Source: Billgrantia tianxiuensis
GTDB taxonomy: Bacteria; Pseudomonadota; Gammaproteobacteria; Pseudomonadales; Halomonadaceae
DNA: 64,000 bases
Assembly (NCBI RefSeq): GCF_009834345.1
Contig: NZ_CP035042.1
Coordinates: forward strand, 4,340,001-4,404,000
Reading direction: 5' to 3'
A model generated the notes under the pieces. It worked only from the letters and a program-made list of their open reading frames with translations. It searched no databases and was not told the origin of the DNA. Made by a program: the position numbers and the translations under genes. Within the stretch, counting starts at the first letter, position 1, and each line of letters begins with the position of its first letter. Shown one piece after another: positions 20,289 to 31,137 of this stretch.

Positions 20289-23124
20289 AATGGCGAGTCT
20301 CACCGGCGCCCTCCGGCAGGTTGCTGATGCAGCGACCGCAGAGGTCGGGGTGCTCGGCGTGGCTGCCCACGTCTTCGCGATGGTGCCAGCAGCGCTCGCA
20401 CTTCTGGTGCGAGCTGGCGGCCACCGCCACCTTCAGGCCCGCCAGCTCGGTGGCCTCGGCACCGTCAATGTCCTGGCCCTCCGCCAGCGGTGCCAGGCGC
20501 ACCTCACTGGTGAGCATCACGAAACGCAGCTCTTCGCCCAGCTTGGCCAGGGTGGCATGGAGTTCGTCGTCCACGAACAGGGTCACCTCGGCGGCCAGGC
20601 TGCCCTTGATCACCTTGGCGTTACGCGCATCTTCCAGACACTTGTTGACTGCCTGCTTGACCTCGAGCACCTGTTCCCAGAACTCACGCCCCATCTCGGC
20701 ATTCGGCGCCAGGGTCGAGAGCCCCTCGTAGTAGGTCTCGAGCAGCACGCTGTCGCCCTTGTTGCCGGGGATGTTCTCGTAGATCTCCTCGGCGGTGAAA
20801 CTGAGGATCGGTGCCACCCAGCGCGAGAGTGCCTCGACCACGTGGTAGAGGGCCGTCTGGCAGCTGCGCCGGGCCAGGGAATCGGCCTGGGTGGTGTACT
20901 GGCGATCCTTGATCACGTCGAGATAGAAGCCGCCGAGTTCACGCGAACAGAAAGTGTGCACCTGCTGGTAGACGTCGAGGAAGCGGTACTCCTCATAGGC
21001 CTTCTCGATGCGCGCCTGGAGCTGGGCGGCACGGTCCACCACCCACTGGTCCAGTGCCAGCATGTCGTCGAAGGCCACGCTGTCGCGGGCCGGATCGAAG
21101 CCGTTGAGGTTGGCCAGCAGGAAGCGCGCGGTGTTGCGGATGCGCCGGTAGACGTCGGCGGTGCGCTTGAGGATCTCGTCAGAGACCGCCATCTCGCCCG
21201 AATAGTCGGTGGAGGCGACCCACAGGCGCAGGATATCGGCCCCCAGCTTGTCCATCACCTCCTGCGGCGCCACCACGTTGCCCATTGACTTGGACATCTT
21301 GCGACCCTGGGCATCGACGGTGAAACCATGGGTGAGCAGACCGCGATACGGCGGGTGGCCGTCGATGGCGCAGCCGGTCAGCAGCGAGGAGTGGAACCAG
21401 CCGCGGTGCTGGTCGGAGCCCTCCAGGTAGAGATCGGCACGCGGGCCGCTCTCGTGGCCGTGGGGGTGCGAACCGCGCAGCACATGGCGGTGAGTGGTGC
21501 CGGAGTCGAACCAAACGTCGAGGGTATCGGTGACTTTCTCGTACTGTGCCGCCTCGTCGCCCAGCAGCTCGACCGGGTCGAGACGGAACCAGGCGTCGAT
21601 ACCCTCGCGCTCGACGCGCTTGGCAGCCTCCTCCATCAGCTCGACGGTGCGCGGGTGCAGCTCGCCGGTAGTTTTGTGCAGGAAGAACGGGATCGGCACG
21701 CCCCAGTTGCGCTGGCGCGAGATACACCAGTCGGGACGGTTGGCGATCATGGCGTGCAGCCGCGCCTGGCCCCAGGCCGGGGTGAACTGGGTCGCCTCGA
21801 TGCCCTCCAGCGCCCGCTCGCGCAGGGTGCGCCCATCTTTCCCTTGGAGGTCCATGCCCACGAACCACTGCGCCGTGGCGCGATAGATCACCGGGGTCTT
21901 GTGGCGCCAGCAGTGCATGTAGCTGTGGGTGATGACCTTGTGCGCCAGCAGTGCGCCGACCTCACGCAGCTTGTCGACGATCTGCGGATTGGCCTTCCAG
22001 ATCAGTTGGCCGCCGAAGAACGGCAGGTCGTCGGCGTAGACGCCGTTGCCCTGTACCGGGCTCTTGATCTCCTCGAACGCCATGCCGTGGGCGCGGCAGG
22101 TGACGAAGTCGTCGACGCCGTAGGCCGGTGCCGAGTGAACGATACCGGTGCTGCCCACCTCGGACTCGACGTAGTCGGCCAGATAGACCGGCGAGAGGCG
22201 GTCGTAGAACGGGTGACGGAACTCGATCAGGTCGAGCGCCGCGCCCTTGGCGGTGGCGATCACCTCACCCTTGAGTTCGTAGCGCTCCAGACAGCTCTCG
22301 ACCAGCTCTTCGGCCAGCACCAGCAGGCGTTCGCCGGTATCGACCAGGGCGTAGCTGAACTCGGGATGCACGTTGAGCGCCTGGTTGGCCGGCACGGTCC
22401 AGGGCGTGGTGGTCCAGATCACGATGGCGGCAGGCTTGGGCAGCTCGGCCAGGCCGAAGGCGGCGGCCAGCCTGGCCTCGTCGGCGGCCGGAAAGGCCAC
22501 GTCAATGGCATCGGATTTCTTGTCCTGATACTCCACCTCGGCCTCGGCCAGTGCCGAGCCACAGTCGAAGCACCAGTTGACCGGTTTCAGGCCCTTGAAT
22601 ACGTAACCGGCGGCTACCATGTCGGCCAGCGCACGGATCTCGCCCGCCTCGTTGGCATAGTCCATCGAACGGTAGGGGTTGTCCCAGTCCCCGATCACGC
22701 CCAGGCGCACGAAGTCGGCGAGCTGGGTCTGGATCTGCGAGGCGGCGTACTCGCGGCACAGTGCCCGCGCCTGCTCGGGCTCGAGGTGCTTGCCGTGGGT
22801 GGTTTCCACCTTGTGCTCGATGGGCAGGCCGTGGCAGTCCCAGCCAGGCACGTAAGGGGCATCGAAGCCGGCCAGGTTCTTCGACTTGACGATGATGTCC
22901 TTGAGGATCTTGTTGACGGCGTGACCGATGTGAATGCTGCCGTTGGCGTAGGGAGGGCCGTCGTGCAGCACGAAGGTCTCGCGGCCGCGGCGCTCTTCAC
23001 GCAGGCGCTGGTAGAGCTTCATGTCCTGCCACTGCGACACCCGGCCGGGCTCGCGCTGAGGCAGGTTGCCGCGCATGGGAAAGTCGGTTTCGGGCAGGTT
23101 CAGTGTGTGCTTGTAGTCGCTCAT
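20281..23124 (-). CDS. ileS: Isoleucyl-tRNA synthetase
   Basis: 947 residues from [21 protein letters not shown], the standard N-terminus; upstream in-frame codons overlap ribF and were excluded. It is a class I synthetase with HIGH motif [18 protein letters not shown] (about residue 60), an editing CP1 insertion ([13 protein letters not shown]) and KMSKS motif [10 protein letters not shown] (about residue 600). A C-terminal zinc finger [24 protein letters not shown] is present. It charges tRNA-Ile. It is coupled to lspA downstream and lies 10 bases after ribF. Confidence 0.98.
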   Translation of the reverse strand: MSDYKHTLNLPETDFPMRGNLPQREPGRVSQWQDMKLYQRLREERRGRETFVLHDGPPYANGSIHIGHAVNKILKDIIVKSKNLAGFDAPYVPGWDCHGLPIEHKVETTHGKHLEPEQARALCREYAASQIQTQLADFVRLGVIGDWDNPYRSMDYANEAGEIRALADMVAAGYVFKGLKPVNWCFDCGSALAEAEVEYQDKKSDAIDVAFPAADEARLAAAFGLAELPKPAAIVIWTTTPWTVPANQALNVHPEFSYALVDTGERLLVLAEELVESCLERYELKGEVIATAKGAALDLIEFRHPFYDRLSPVYLADYVESEVGSTGIVHSAPAYGVDDFVTCRAHGMAFEEIKSPVQGNGVYADDLPFFGGQLIWKANPQIVDKLREVGALLAHKVITHSYMHCWRHKTPVIYRATAQWFVGMDLQGKDGRTLRERALEGIEATQFTPAWGQARLHAMIANRPDWCISRQRNWGVPIPFFLHKTTGELHPRTVELMEEAAKRVEREGIDAWFRLDPVELLGDEAAQYEKVTDTLDVWFDSGTTHRHVLRGSHPHGHESGPRADLYLEGSDQHRGWFHSSLLTGCAIDGHPPYRGLLTHGFTVDAQGRKMSKSMGNVVAPQEVMDKLGADILRLWVASTDYSGEMAVSDEILKRTADVYRRIRNTARFLLANLNGFDPARDSVAFDDMLALDQWVVDRAAQLQARIEKAYEEYRFLDVYQQVHTFCSRELGGFYLDVIKDRQYTTQADSLARRSCQTALYHVVEALSRWVAPILSFTAEEIYENIPGNKGDSVLLETYYEGLSTLAPNAEMGREFWEQVLEVKQAVNKCLEDARNAKVIKGSLAAEVTLFVDDELHATLAKLGEELRFVMLTSEVRLAPLAEGQDIDGAEATELAGLKVAVAASSHQKCERCWHHREDVGSHAEHPDLCGRCISNLPEGAGETRHYA

Positions 23125-23134
23125 ATCCTGGGAG

Positions 23135-24196
23135 TCAGCCGTCGTCTTGGTCGGCGGAACGTCCCGCCGAGGATTCGGAATTCGCAGCTTCGCGCGCCAG
23201 CGGCGCCGAAGCCAAGGGAAGAGAGTCGTCTGCCAGGCCAAGCTCCCCGGCCACATGGCCCGGGCTGTCAAAGAAGCGGCGAGCACGGGCCTGGTCGGCC
23301 ATGATCTGCTGCTTGAGCGCCGCGAAGTCGTCGAACTTCACCTCACCACGCAGCCTCGCACAGGGAAACACCGTGATCCGTTTGCCATAGAGGTCGCCGT
23401 CGAACTCGAACAGATGCACCTCCAGTACCGGCCTGTCGCTGCCCACGGTAGGCCGCCAGCCGACATTGGCCACGCCGGTGTGACGCCTGCCGTCGGGCAG
23501 CTCGGTCACCACCGCATACACGCCGCGCAGCGCCAGGGGCAGGCGCGGCAGCGGCAGGTTGGCGGTAGGCACGCCGATGGTACGCCCACGCTGTTGATCG
23601 GGCACCACACGCCCCGCCAGGCGGTAAGGGCGCCCCAGCATCCTGGACGCTTGGGCGAAGTTGCCGCTGGCCAGCAAGGTGCGCACCCGGGTGCTGGAGA
23701 CCCGCTCGTCGTCCAGCGTAAAAGTTCGGGTATGCTCGACGCCGAACCCCTCTGCGCCGCGCCGCTCACCCTCCTCCGCCAGCAGGTTGAAGTCGCCGCT
23801 CCGATCGCAGCCGAAGCGAAAATCGTCGCCCACCACCAAATGGCGCACGCCCAACCCTTCGACCAGCACCAGATCGATGAATTCCACCGCGGTGAGGCTG
23901 CGCAGGCGCTCGTTGAACGGCAGGCAGAGCACGTAGTCCACCCCGCTCTCGCCCAACAGACGGACTTTCTCGCGCAGGCGGGTCAACCGTGGCGGCGCCT
24001 GATCGCCGGCGAAAAACTCCCGGGGCTGGGGTTCGAACACGACCACGGTGACTGGCAGGCGCAGCTTCGAGGCCTGCTCGCGGCACTGGTCGAGAATCGC
24101 CTGGTGGCCGCGGTGCACGCCATCGAAGTTGCCGATGGTGGCCACGCAGCCGCGATGCTCGTCGCGCAGATTGTGCAGTCCTCGAATGACTTCCAT
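23135..24196 (-). CDS. ribF: Bifunctional riboflavin kinase/FAD synthetase
   Basis: 353 residues. The N-terminal FMN adenylyltransferase domain (about 1-180) has [17 protein letters not shown], the nucleotide-binding HxGH-like motif, and [15 protein letters not shown]. The C-terminal riboflavin kinase domain (about 185-310) has [12 protein letters not shown] and [10 protein letters not shown], then [15 protein letters not shown]. It converts riboflavin to FMN and FAD. After residue 310 a tail of about 40 residues is low-complexity (Ala, Ser, Asp). First gene of the ribF-ileS-lspA-fkpB-ispH set. Confidence 0.96.
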   Translation of the reverse strand: MEVIRGLHNLRDEHRGCVATIGNFDGVHRGHQAILDQCREQASKLRLPVTVVVFEPQPREFFAGDQAPPRLTRLREKVRLLGESGVDYVLCLPFNERLRSLTAVEFIDLVLVEGLGVRHLVVGDDFRFGCDRSGDFNLLAEEGERRGAEGFGVEHTRTFTLDDERVSSTRVRTLLASGNFAQASRMLGRPYRLAGRVVPDQQRGRTIGVPTANLPLPRLPLALRGVYAVVTELPDGRRHTGVANVGWRPTVGSDRPVLEVHLFEFDGDLYGKRITVFPCARLRGEVKFDDFAALKQQIMADQARARRFFDSPGHVAGELGLADDSLPLASAPLAREAANSESSAGRSADQDDG

Positions 24197-24242
24197 TCAG
24201 TCTTCGCTAAGCCTTCTGGTTGAAAAACGTACAAAGGGGAAG

Positions 24243-24248
24243 ATTATA
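24243..24248 (-). promoter_or_regulatory. Candidate -10 element upstream of ribF
   Basis: The minus strand reads TATAAT here, 47 bases before the ribF start. No good -35 hexamer is found at 16-18 bases, so the promoter is tentative. Confidence 0.35.
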
Positions 24249-24321
24249 GCGAACCCCTGTCCCCTTGACAGCCGGCGATCCGCTTCACTGGGCTTCCGGC
24301 TCCCACACCGATCGGGCACCC

Positions 24322-25941
24322 TCACCCCCGCATACGGAAATGTCGCGGCCTGACTCCCAGCGCCGCCAGCCAGGCGAAGTACACGGCCGCTCCGACCACT
24401 ACCAGCAGCGCCAGCCACTGCACCCGCGCCCATACGCCCCACGCGAGCCACTGCTGCCAGTCCGGCGCCAGCCAGGCCAGGCCCACGCTCATCACCACAC
24501 AGCCGCCCACCAGTTGCACGGCGTAGCGGCCCCAGCCGGGCTGGAACACCAGTACGCCCTGCTTGCGCAGCAGCCAACCCAACAGTCCGGCATTGAGGAA
24601 GGCCGACAGCGCCGTGGCCAAAGCCAGGCCGGCATGGGCCAGCGGCCAGATCAGAATCAGGTTGAACACCATGTTGGCCACCATGGCGATGATGCCGACC
24701 TTGACCGGGGTCTTGGTGTTCTGGCGGGCGAAGAAGCCCGGTGCCAGCACCTTGATCAGCATGAAGGCGACCAGGCCGAAGGCATAGGCGCGCAGACTCA
24801 TCGCCGCCATGGCGATGTCGTGCTCGGTCATGGCGCCGTAGTGGAACAGCGAGATCAGCAGCGGTTCGGCCAGGATCGCCAGCGCCAGCGCCGCCGGTAA
24901 GCCCAGCAGCAACACGGCACGCACCGCCCAGTCGAGCATGGCGGCGAAGTGCTCGCCCGACTGTTCGGCGTGGCGCTTGGAGAGCGCCGGCAGAATCACC
25001 GTACCGATGGCAATGCCGAACACCCCCAGCGGCAGCTCCACCAAACGGTCGGAGTAGTAGAGCCACGAGACACTGCCGGGTGTGAGCAACGAGGCCAGCA
25101 CGGTATCCAGCAACAGGTTGATCTGCGATACCGAGACACCGAACAGGGCCGGGGCCATCAGCACCAGGATGCGCTTCACCCCGCTGTGGGCGAAGTTGGG
25201 CCACGGGCGCGGCATCAGCCCCAGGCGCGTGAGGAACGGCACCTGGAAGGCAAGTTGGGCGACACCGGCGATCAGCACGCCCCAGGCCAGCGCCATGGCC
25301 GGCTCGCTCATCAGCGGCGTGAGCAGTACGGCGGCGCCGATCAGCGAGAGATTGAGCAGTACCGGCGTGAAGGCCGGCACGGCGAAACGATTCCAAGTGT
25401 TGAGTACGCTGCCGGCGAAGGCCGTCAGCGAGACCAGCAGCAGGTAGGGGAAGGTCAGCCGCAGCATGTCGGCGGTCAGCGCCAGCTTGGCCGGATCGCG
25501 GCCGAAACCAGGGGCGAAGAGCCACACCAGCCAGGGCGCGGCGAGCATCGCCAGGGCAGTGATCAGCGCCAGCACCGCAGTAAGACTCCCGGCCACGGCA
25601 TCGAGCAGCTCGCGCACTTCGCGCTTGCTGCCGCGCGTGGCGTATTCGGAAAGCACCGGCACGAAGGCCTGGTTGAAGGCGCCTTCAGCAAACAGCCGGC
25701 GCATGAAGTTGGGAATCTTGAAGGCGACGAAAAAGGCATCGGCACCACTGCCGGCGCCGAACAGGGTCGCCACCACCACATCACGCACCAGCCCCATGAC
25801 CCGCGACAACATGGTCATGGCCCCCACCACCAGACCGGAGCGCATCAGCCCCCCGGCCTTGGGTGCAATGGCCCGGTCGTCATCGGCCACCGTGAGCGGC
25901 GCCGCTTCCTCGGGCTTGGGCAACTGCTCGCGTTCCGTCAC
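24322..25941 (-). CDS. murJ: Lipid II flippase MurJ
   Basis: A 539-residue polytopic membrane protein with about 14 helices, the MurJ/MviN signature. The conserved N-terminal segment reads MTMLSRVMGLVRDVVVATLFGAG, then FFVAFKIPNFMRRLFAEGAFNQAFVPVLSEY. It moves lipid-linked peptidoglycan precursor across the inner membrane. The first 32 residues are hydrophilic; an in-frame ATG (LMRSGLVVG) may be the true start. It lies downstream of rpsT, as in many gammaproteobacteria, and is separated from it by a bidirectional terminator. Confidence 0.95.
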   Translation of the reverse strand: MTEREQLPKPEEAAPLTVADDDRAIAPKAGGLMRSGLVVGAMTMLSRVMGLVRDVVVATLFGAGSGADAFFVAFKIPNFMRRLFAEGAFNQAFVPVLSEYATRGSKREVRELLDAVAGSLTAVLALITALAMLAAPWLVWLFAPGFGRDPAKLALTADMLRLTFPYLLLVSLTAFAGSVLNTWNRFAVPAFTPVLLNLSLIGAAVLLTPLMSEPAMALAWGVLIAGVAQLAFQVPFLTRLGLMPRPWPNFAHSGVKRILVLMAPALFGVSVSQINLLLDTVLASLLTPGSVSWLYYSDRLVELPLGVFGIAIGTVILPALSKRHAEQSGEHFAAMLDWAVRAVLLLGLPAALALAILAEPLLISLFHYGAMTEHDIAMAAMSLRAYAFGLVAFMLIKVLAPGFFARQNTKTPVKVGIIAMVANMVFNLILIWPLAHAGLALATALSAFLNAGLLGWLLRKQGVLVFQPGWGRYAVQLVGGCVVMSVGLAWLAPDWQQWLAWGVWARVQWLALLVVVGAAVYFAWLAALGVRPRHFRMRG

Positions 25942-25994
25942 CTTCTGCTTTCCTCACCAGACTCGTTCGATGTGGATCATCCCGCTTGGCAGGC

Positions 25995-26024
25995 ACAAAA
26001 AAACCGGCCTAAGCCGGTTTTTTC
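25995..26024. terminator. Bidirectional terminator between rpsT and murJ
   Basis: ACCGGC and GCCGGT, extended by seven A residues on the left and six T residues on the right, form a stem around CTAA. The T-run on either strand makes it functional in both directions. It would end rpsT transcription before murJ. Confidence 0.85.
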
Positions 26025-26088
26025 AAGAGATCGCGATGCGCATGGCATTGGGGCACTAACGCTCGCGATGTCTCCAAGGCGTCCGGCT

Positions 26089-26355
26089 TTACGCAGCCAG
26101 CGCCTTAATTCGCGCGTTCAGGCGGCTCTTCAGGCGTGCAGCCTTCTTCTTGGAGAGCACGTCCTTGTCGGCGATGCGATCGATGACCGGCTGCGCCTTC
26201 TGGAACTCGGCCATGGCAGTCGCGTGATCGCCACCGTTGATGGCCTTGATGACGCGCTTCACGTAGGTACGCACCATGGCGCGCTGGCTCGCCTTCAGAA
26301 CACGACGGCCTTCCGCCTGACGGGCACGCTTGCGGGCTTGCTTGCTGTTTGCCAC
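26089..26355 (-). CDS. rpsT: Ribosomal protein S20
   Basis: An 88-residue bS20, very basic and almost all helical: ANSKQARKRARQAEGRR at the N-terminus and KKAARLKSRLNARIKAL at the end. It binds 16S rRNA in the body of the small subunit. AGGAGATA precedes the start. It is monocistronic by appearance, with a terminator downstream and about 200 bases upstream without a gene. Confidence 0.98.
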   Translation of the reverse strand: MANSKQARKRARQAEGRRVLKASQRAMVRTYVKRVIKAINGGDHATAMAEFQKAQPVIDRIADKDVLSKKKAARLKSRLNARIKALAA

Positions 26356-26552
26356 TGACTATCTCCTGGAAAACTTTAACGCCGCCCGATCGGGGGCGGC
26401 ATCGATAACGATTTGTCCGGCCTGAAAATTTCACTTCCCAGCCGGTCTGGCCATGGCGTCAACCCGAAGGTTGTCGACGGGCCGTGTCTGAGAGGATGGC
26501 GCATACTACCACAGGTACCCGGCGTCATGCTACAGGCCCCATGAATACTGCC

Positions 26553-27689
26553 TCACAGCACGACGAGGTTGTCGCGATGGATCAACTCGGGCGCCTCCAT
26601 GTAGCCCAGGATCGCCTCGATCTGGTGACTCGGCTGGCCGAGGATACGGCGAGCTTCGTCGGCGCCATAGTTCACCAGCCCCTTGGCGATCCGTTCGCCC
26701 TGCTCGTCGAGGCACAGCACCATGTCGCCGCGCACGAAGTCGCCCGTCAGTGCCTTTACGCCCACTGCCAGCAGGCTCGATCCGCTGCCACGCAGCACCT
26801 TGACTGCGCCGGCATCCAGCGTCAGGCTGCCGCGCACCTGCAGTTGGCCGGCCAGCCAGCGCTTGCGCGCCGCCATCGGCGCTTCCTCCGGGCATAACAG
26901 CGTGCCCAGTCGCTCACCCTCGATCAGTCGGGTCAGCACCTCGGGCTGGCGCCCGCTGGCGATCACCGTGACGGCACCGGAGCGGGCCGCCAGGCGTGCC
27001 GCCTGCACCTTGGTGGTCATGCCACCACGGCCCAGCGCACCGCCGCCGCCGGCCACCGCCGCCAACGCCGGATCATCGGCGCGACCTTCCTGGATCAGCA
27101 TGGCCGCCGGGTTGTGGCGCGGATCGGCGTCGAACAACCCCTCCTGGTCGGTGAGGATCACCAGCGCTTCGGCCTCGAGCAGGTTGGCCACCAGCGCACC
27201 GAGGGTGTCATTGTCGCCGAAGCGGATCTCGTCGGTCACCACGGTATCGTTCTCGTTGATCACCGGCACCACGCGCAGGTCGACCAGGGTACGCAGCGCC
27301 GAGCGGGCATTGAGGTAGCGCTTGCGGTTGGAGAGGTCGTCGTGGGTCAGCAGCACCTGGGCAGTGAGCAGGCCATGGCGCGCGAAATGGTGCTCGTAGC
27401 ACTGGGTCAGACCGTTCTGACCCACCGCCGCGGCGGCCTGCAGCTCATGCACCGCCGAAGGTCGGGCCTGCCAACCCAGCCGCACCATGCCGGCCGCCAC
27501 GGCGCCCGACGACACCAGCACCACCTCGAGACCCTGACGATGCAGCGCGGCGATCTGGTCCACCCAGCCACCAATGGCCGCCTCATCGAGCCCGCGCCCA
27601 TCGTTGGTCAACAGCGCGCTGCCGATCTTTACCACCACCCGGCGAGCGCCACGCAGCGCATCGCGACCCGGAACCCGCTCGTTGCTCAC
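26553..27689 (-). CDS. proB: Glutamate 5-kinase
   Basis: 378 residues from a GTG start (GTGAGCAACGAGCG) with GGAG 11 bases upstream; the long in-frame extension upstream is not supported because the conserved protein begins here. The amino acid kinase domain (about 18-270) has [31 protein letters not shown] and [13 protein letters not shown]-terminal PUA domain (about 285-370) follows. It phosphorylates glutamate in the first step of proline synthesis, a compatible-solute pathway in halophiles. It lies downstream of obg, as in Pseudomonas. Confidence 0.95.
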   Translation of the reverse strand: MSNERVPGRDALRGARRVVVKIGSALLTNDGRGLDEAAIGGWVDQIAALHRQGLEVVLVSSGAVAAGMVRLGWQARPSAVHELQAAAAVGQNGLTQCYEHHFARHGLLTAQVLLTHDDLSNRKRYLNARSALRTLVDLRVVPVINENDTVVTDEIRFGDNDTLGALVANLLEAEALVILTDQEGLFDADPRHNPAAMLIQEGRADDPALAAVAGGGGALGRGGMTTKVQAARLAARSGAVTVIASGRQPEVLTRLIEGERLGTLLCPEEAPMAARKRWLAGQLQVRGSLTLDAGAVKVLRGSGSSLLAVGVKALTGDFVRGDMVLCLDEQGERIAKGLVNYGADEARRILGQPSHQIEAILGYMEAPELIHRDNLVVL

Positions 27690-27758
27690 CTGTTCACTCT
27701 CCAACAAAGGCTGAACCTCAAACCCAGAGAAACTGAGCGAGCGACGGCCAGACAAGGC

Positions 27759-27806
27759 ACACCTTGGCGAAAGAGCGGAGTTTGCTGTTGCAAATAGCCA
27801 AGGTGT
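27759..27806. repeat. Nested palindrome in the obg-proB gap
   Basis: ACACCTTGGC (27759-27768) and GCCAAGGTGT (27797-27806) are perfect 10-base arms. The 28-base interior includes a second hairpin, TTTGC-tgtt-GCAAA. No gene covers it. It has no T-run, so it is not a typical terminator and may be a dispersed intergenic repeat or an RNA structure in the obg-proB transcript. Confidence 0.6.
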
Positions 27807-27840
27807 AACGCCGTATGGCCGAGCGCAGCCAGTTGTTACC

Positions 27841-29034
27841 TCAAGGAGCGTATTCGACCTCGACATCGTAATCATCATCATCGAAGTCATCGTCATCTTC
27901 GTCCTGATCGCGGCGCTTGCGCCGGCGACCCAACCGCGCCTCGGTGCGCGCCACCGCCTCAGCCTCCATGCGTTCACGCATCTCGCGCTCGCGCTCGGCG
28001 GCCTCCTCATCCTCGTTTTCCAACCGGCGCTGCTCGGTGAGCCAGCGATGCGCCGCCTGTACCAGGGCATCGGTGCCTTCTCCACTGATTGCCGAGATGC
28101 GGAACACCGGCCCTTCCCAGCCAAGCCCTTCGACGATGGCTGCTACTCGCGCCTCGCGCTCCTCTTCCGGCACGAGGTCGAGCTTGTTGAGCACCAGCCA
28201 GCGCGGACGCTCGGCCAGGGTCGGCGAGAACTGCTCGAGTTCGTGGGCGATGGCCCGGGCCACCTCGACCGGGTCGGACTCGTCGAACGGCGCCACGTCG
28301 ACCACGTGGAAGAGCAGGCGGGTACGAGTCAGGTGCTTGAGGAAACGCAGCCCCAGCCCGGCACCGTCCGAGGCACCCTCGATCAGCCCCGGCACGTCGG
28401 CCATCACGAAGTGCTCGTGCATACCCAGCTTGACCACGCCGAGGTTGGGCACCAGGGTGGTGAAGGGGTAGTCGGCCACCTTGGGTTTGGCCGCGGACAC
28501 CGAGCGGATCAGGGTCGACTTGCCGGCATTGGGCATGCCCAGCAGGCCGACATCGGCCATCACCTTCATTTCCAGGCGCAGGTTGCGCCGTTCGCCGTCG
28601 GTGCCGGGCGTGGTCTTGCGCGGCGCCCGGTTGGTCGACGACTTGAAGTGAATGTTGCCGAGCCCACGGCGGCCACCCTGGGCCACCAGCACCTGCTGGC
28701 CGATCTCGGTGATGTCGGCAATCACTTCGAGGGTGTCCTCGTCGATCACCGTGGTACCCACCGGCACCTTGACCACCAGATCGCTGCCGGCCCGGCCGCT
28801 CATCTGGCGCCCCTGGCCGGGACGTCCGCTCTCGGCCTGGTAGAAACGCTGATACTTGAAATCGATCAGCGTGTTGAGGGCATCGTCCCCGACCAGGTAG
28901 ACGCTGCCACCATGCCCGCCGTCGCCGCCATCGGGACCACCCTTGGGCACGTATTTCTCGCGGCGGAAACTAAGGCAACCATTGCCGCCCCTGCCGGCTT
29001 CCACGATGATCGAGGCTTCGTCGACGAACTGCAT
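27841..29034 (-). CDS. obg: Obg/CgtA GTPase
   Basis: 397 residues starting [23 protein letters not shown], the glycine-rich Obg fold (about 1-158). The G domain (about 160-335) has G1 [13 protein letters not shown]3 [16 protein letters not shown] and G4 LNKLDL. The C-terminus is strongly acidic, including an Asp-rich run near residue 385. It is a ribosome-associated GTPase needed for 50S assembly and stress response. It lies in the conserved order rplU-rpmA-obg-proB. ATG 29034 replaces an unsupported longer start. Confidence 0.97.
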   Translation of the reverse strand: MQFVDEASIIVEAGRGGNGCLSFRREKYVPKGGPDGGDGGHGGSVYLVGDDALNTLIDFKYQRFYQAESGRPGQGRQMSGRAGSDLVVKVPVGTTVIDEDTLEVIADITEIGQQVLVAQGGRRGLGNIHFKSSTNRAPRKTTPGTDGERRNLRLEMKVMADVGLLGMPNAGKSTLIRSVSAAKPKVADYPFTTLVPNLGVVKLGMHEHFVMADVPGLIEGASDGAGLGLRFLKHLTRTRLLFHVVDVAPFDESDPVEVARAIAHELEQFSPTLAERPRWLVLNKLDLVPEEEREARVAAIVEGLGWEGPVFRISAISGEGTDALVQAAHRWLTEQRRLENEDEEAAEREREMRERMEAEAVARTEARLGRRRKRRDQDEDDDDFDDDDYDVEVEYAP

Positions 29035-29071
29035 TGTGACTCTCCCGACGGTCTCTACCGTCATGATACAA

Positions 29072-29097
29072 GAAGGCCCCGCCTGAGCGGGGCCTTC
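29072..29097. terminator. Strong hairpin between rpmA and obg
   Basis: An 11-bp perfect stem (GAAGGCCCCGC with GCGGGGCCTTC) around CTGA. On the minus strand it is followed by TTGTAT, a weak T tail, so it may only attenuate transcription from rplU-rpmA into obg. Confidence 0.7.
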
Positions 29098-29118
29098 CAT
29101 CTGCCGGTTCGAGCGTTC

Positions 29119-29376
29119 TCAGGCGGAGACGACGCTGACGAACTTGCGGTTCTTCGGACCCTTGGTCTCGAACTTGATCACACCATCGCTCAGGGCGAAC
29201 AGAGTGTGGTCGCGGCCGACGCCGACGCCGGTACCGGCGTGGAAGCGGGTGCCGCGCTGGCGCACGATGATGTTGCCAGCGGTGACGGCCTGGCCGCCAT
29301 ACAGCTTGACACCAAGGCGTTTGGATTCTGAATCGCGGCCGTTACGGGTAGAGCCGGCTGCCTTCTTATGAGCCAT
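29119..29376 (-). CDS. rpmA: Ribosomal protein L27
   Basis: An 85-residue bL27. The N-terminus [19 protein letters not shown] is the unprocessed type reaching into the peptidyl transferase centre. [15 protein letters not shown] and [12 protein letters not shown] complete the family pattern. It lies 32 bases downstream of rplU and is cotranscribed. Confidence 0.99.
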   Translation of the reverse strand: MAHKKAAGSTRNGRDSESKRLGVKLYGGQAVTAGNIIVRQRGTRFHAGTGVGVGRDHTLFALSDGVIKFETKGPKNRKFVSVVSA

Positions 29377-29408
29377 TGCAAAGTCCTCGCTCGTTAAGGG
29401 GAAGCCGC

Positions 29409-29720
29409 TTAGGCGGAAATCCCGGTGATCTTGACTTCAGTGAACCACTGACGGTGGCCCTGACGCTTCATGTGGTGCTTGCGGCGACGGAACTTGATGA
29501 TGCGGATCTTCTCGCCACGGCCGTGGGAGACGATCTCGGCAGCCACCTTGGCACCATCGACCAGCGGAGCGCCAACGGTCACGTTGTCGCCATCGGCAAC
29601 CAGCAGCACCTGGTCGAACTCGACGGTTTCGCCAGTCGGGATTTCCAGCTTCTCGAGCTTGAGAGTCTGCCCTTCCTGAACGCGGTACTGCTTGCCACCG
29701 CTCTTGATTACTGCATACAT
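29409..29720 (-). CDS. rplU: Ribosomal protein L21
   Basis: A 103-residue bL21, starting [14 protein letters not shown] and ending with the conserved [14 protein letters not shown]. The RNA-binding loop [15 protein letters not shown] is present. It binds 23S rRNA. First gene of rplU-rpmA-(obg), read from a good upstream promoter. A GGAGAG ribosome binding site is present. Confidence 0.99.
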   Translation of the reverse strand: MYAVIKSGGKQYRVQEGQTLKLEKLEIPTGETVEFDQVLLVADGDNVTVGAPLVDGAKVAAEIVSHGRGEKIRIIKFRRRKHHMKRQGHRQWFTEVKITGISA

Positions 29721-29826
29721 GTGCGTATCTCTCCAGAACTCATCGGGGTTGGCTCTTCATCGACCTGCTTCGAGTGGCGCCCCTTTTGGCAGCCATCTGA
29801 CAGGGAGCGTGATGAGTGGGCCGCGC

Positions 29827-29855
29827 ATTATAACCGCGCCCAGCATACCATTCAA
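29827..29855 (-). promoter_or_regulatory. Sigma-70 promoter of rplU-rpmA
   Basis: On the minus strand, TTGAAT (29850-29855) and TATAAT (29827-29832) are separated by exactly 17 bases, with GC-rich sequence after the -10 as in stable ribosomal promoters. It lies 106 bases before rplU, leaving a leader of about 100 bases. Confidence 0.75.
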
Positions 29856-30010
29856 GCGACCTCGAGCCTTACAGGCAGAATGGCGCTGCCGTACCTCCGG
29901 GCCCACCGCAGCATAGCTTGACGCTCTCTTGGGGGGCCATAGCATGACCCGCAACCCAAGGCCACTGCCAAAGTCCGGCAGGCCGGCCCACAGCCCGATG
30001 ACACTGCCCC

Positions 30011-31018
30011 ATGCCAGCCAACGCCTCTACCCGCTCGTCTGACAGCAACACCTCCGCCTCGTCGCTCCATGCAGCGGTCGCCGACGATTTCGCTGCGGTC
30101 AACCGCACCATCATGGAACAGTTGGCTTCGCGGGTTCCGCTGGTGGAAACCATCGGCCAATACATCATTGCCAGCGGCGGCAAGCGTCTGCGCCCTCTGT
30201 TGGTATTGCTCGCGGCCCGCGCACTGGGCTACGAGGGCGACAAGCACATCTCGCTGGCCACGCTGATCGAGTTCATGCACACCTCGACCCTGCTGCACGA
30301 CGACGTGGTCGATGAGTCCCATATGCGCCGCGGCCGTGCCACCGCCAACGAAGCCTGGGGCAACGCCCCCTCGGTGCTGGTAGGCGATTACCTCTATTCC
30401 CGCTCCTTCCAGATGATGGTAGGAATCGGCTCGCTCAGGATCATGGACGTTCTGTCCAGCGCCACCTGCGTGATCGCCGAGGGCGAGGTGCAACAGCTGG
30501 CCAACGTGGGCAACCCCGACATCGACGAGGCGGTCTACTTCGAAACCATACAGGGCAAGACCGCCATGCTGTTCGAAGCGGCCACCCACAGCGGTGCCAT
30601 CCTGGCCGAAGCCGACCCACAGCAGGAAGCGGCACTACAATACTATGGCCGCTATCTGGGCCTGGCGTTCCAGCTCGTGGATGACCTGCTCGACTATCAG
30701 GGCGACGCCCAAACCATGGGCAAGAACGTGGGCGACGACCTCGCCGAGGGCAAGCCGACCCTGCCGCTGATCCAGGCCATGGCCGCCGGCACCCCCGACC
30801 AGGCCAAGACGATTCGCCAGGCCATTCGCCAGGGCGGGCTCGAGCAGTTGGACGAAGTGCTTGCCATCGTGCGCGACACCGGCGCACTGGACTACACCCG
30901 CGCACGGGCCGAGGAGATGTCGGCCAAGGCGCTGGAGCAGCTCGATTTCCTCCCTCCCAGCCGCTATCGCGACAGCATGGCCAACCTCGCCCGCCTGGCG
31001 GTGGAACGCCAGAGCTGA
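30011..31018 (+). CDS. ispB: Octaprenyl diphosphate synthase
   Basis: A 335-residue trans-prenyl synthase. The two Asp-rich motifs are LLHDDVVDESHMRRG (first, about residue 96) and LVDDLLDYQGD (second, about residue 223). The position before the first motif (EFMHTSTLLHDD) has small residues, consistent with a long product. It makes the side chain of ubiquinone from IPP and FPP. It is divergent from rplU, the usual gammaproteobacterial arrangement. Confidence 0.95.
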   Translation: MPANASTRSSDSNTSASSLHAAVADDFAAVNRTIMEQLASRVPLVETIGQYIIASGGKRLRPLLVLLAARALGYEGDKHISLATLIEFMHTSTLLHDDVVDESHMRRGRATANEAWGNAPSVLVGDYLYSRSFQMMVGIGSLRIMDVLSSATCVIAEGEVQQLANVGNPDIDEAVYFETIQGKTAMLFEAATHSGAILAEADPQQEAALQYYGRYLGLAFQLVDDLLDYQGDAQTMGKNVGDDLAEGKPTLPLIQAMAAGTPDQAKTIRQAIRQGGLEQLDEVLAIVRDTGALDYTRARAEEMSAKALEQLDFLPPSRYRDSMANLARLAVERQS

Positions 31019-31044
31019 GCGGCACGAACCCTGGCCACAGGGGC

Positions 31045-31072
31045 TTGCAAGGACGAAGGTTTTGCGTATAAT
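31045..31072 (+). promoter_or_regulatory. Promoter of tRNA-Pro
   Basis: TTGCAA at 31045-31050 and a perfect TATAAT at 31067-31072, spacing 16, followed by a GC-rich stretch (GCCCATCCG). It lies about 65 bases before the tRNA gene. Confidence 0.75.
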
Positions 31073-31137
31073 GCCCATCCGTCGGCTCCCGGAGAGCCGG
31101 CATCGAGCGGTCTTTCGCGGCAGTTCGAGAGCAGCAA

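Noticed and set aside
21328..23304. Long open frame antisense to ileS (about 650 codons)
   Set aside because: It lies wholly opposite a canonical synthetase, and its residues (many Gly, Gln, His, Val) reflect complement codons only.
24949..26358. Long plus-strand frame across murJ and rpsT
   Set aside because: It spans two real minus-strand genes and a terminator, and is highly skewed to Gln, His, Arg and Gly.
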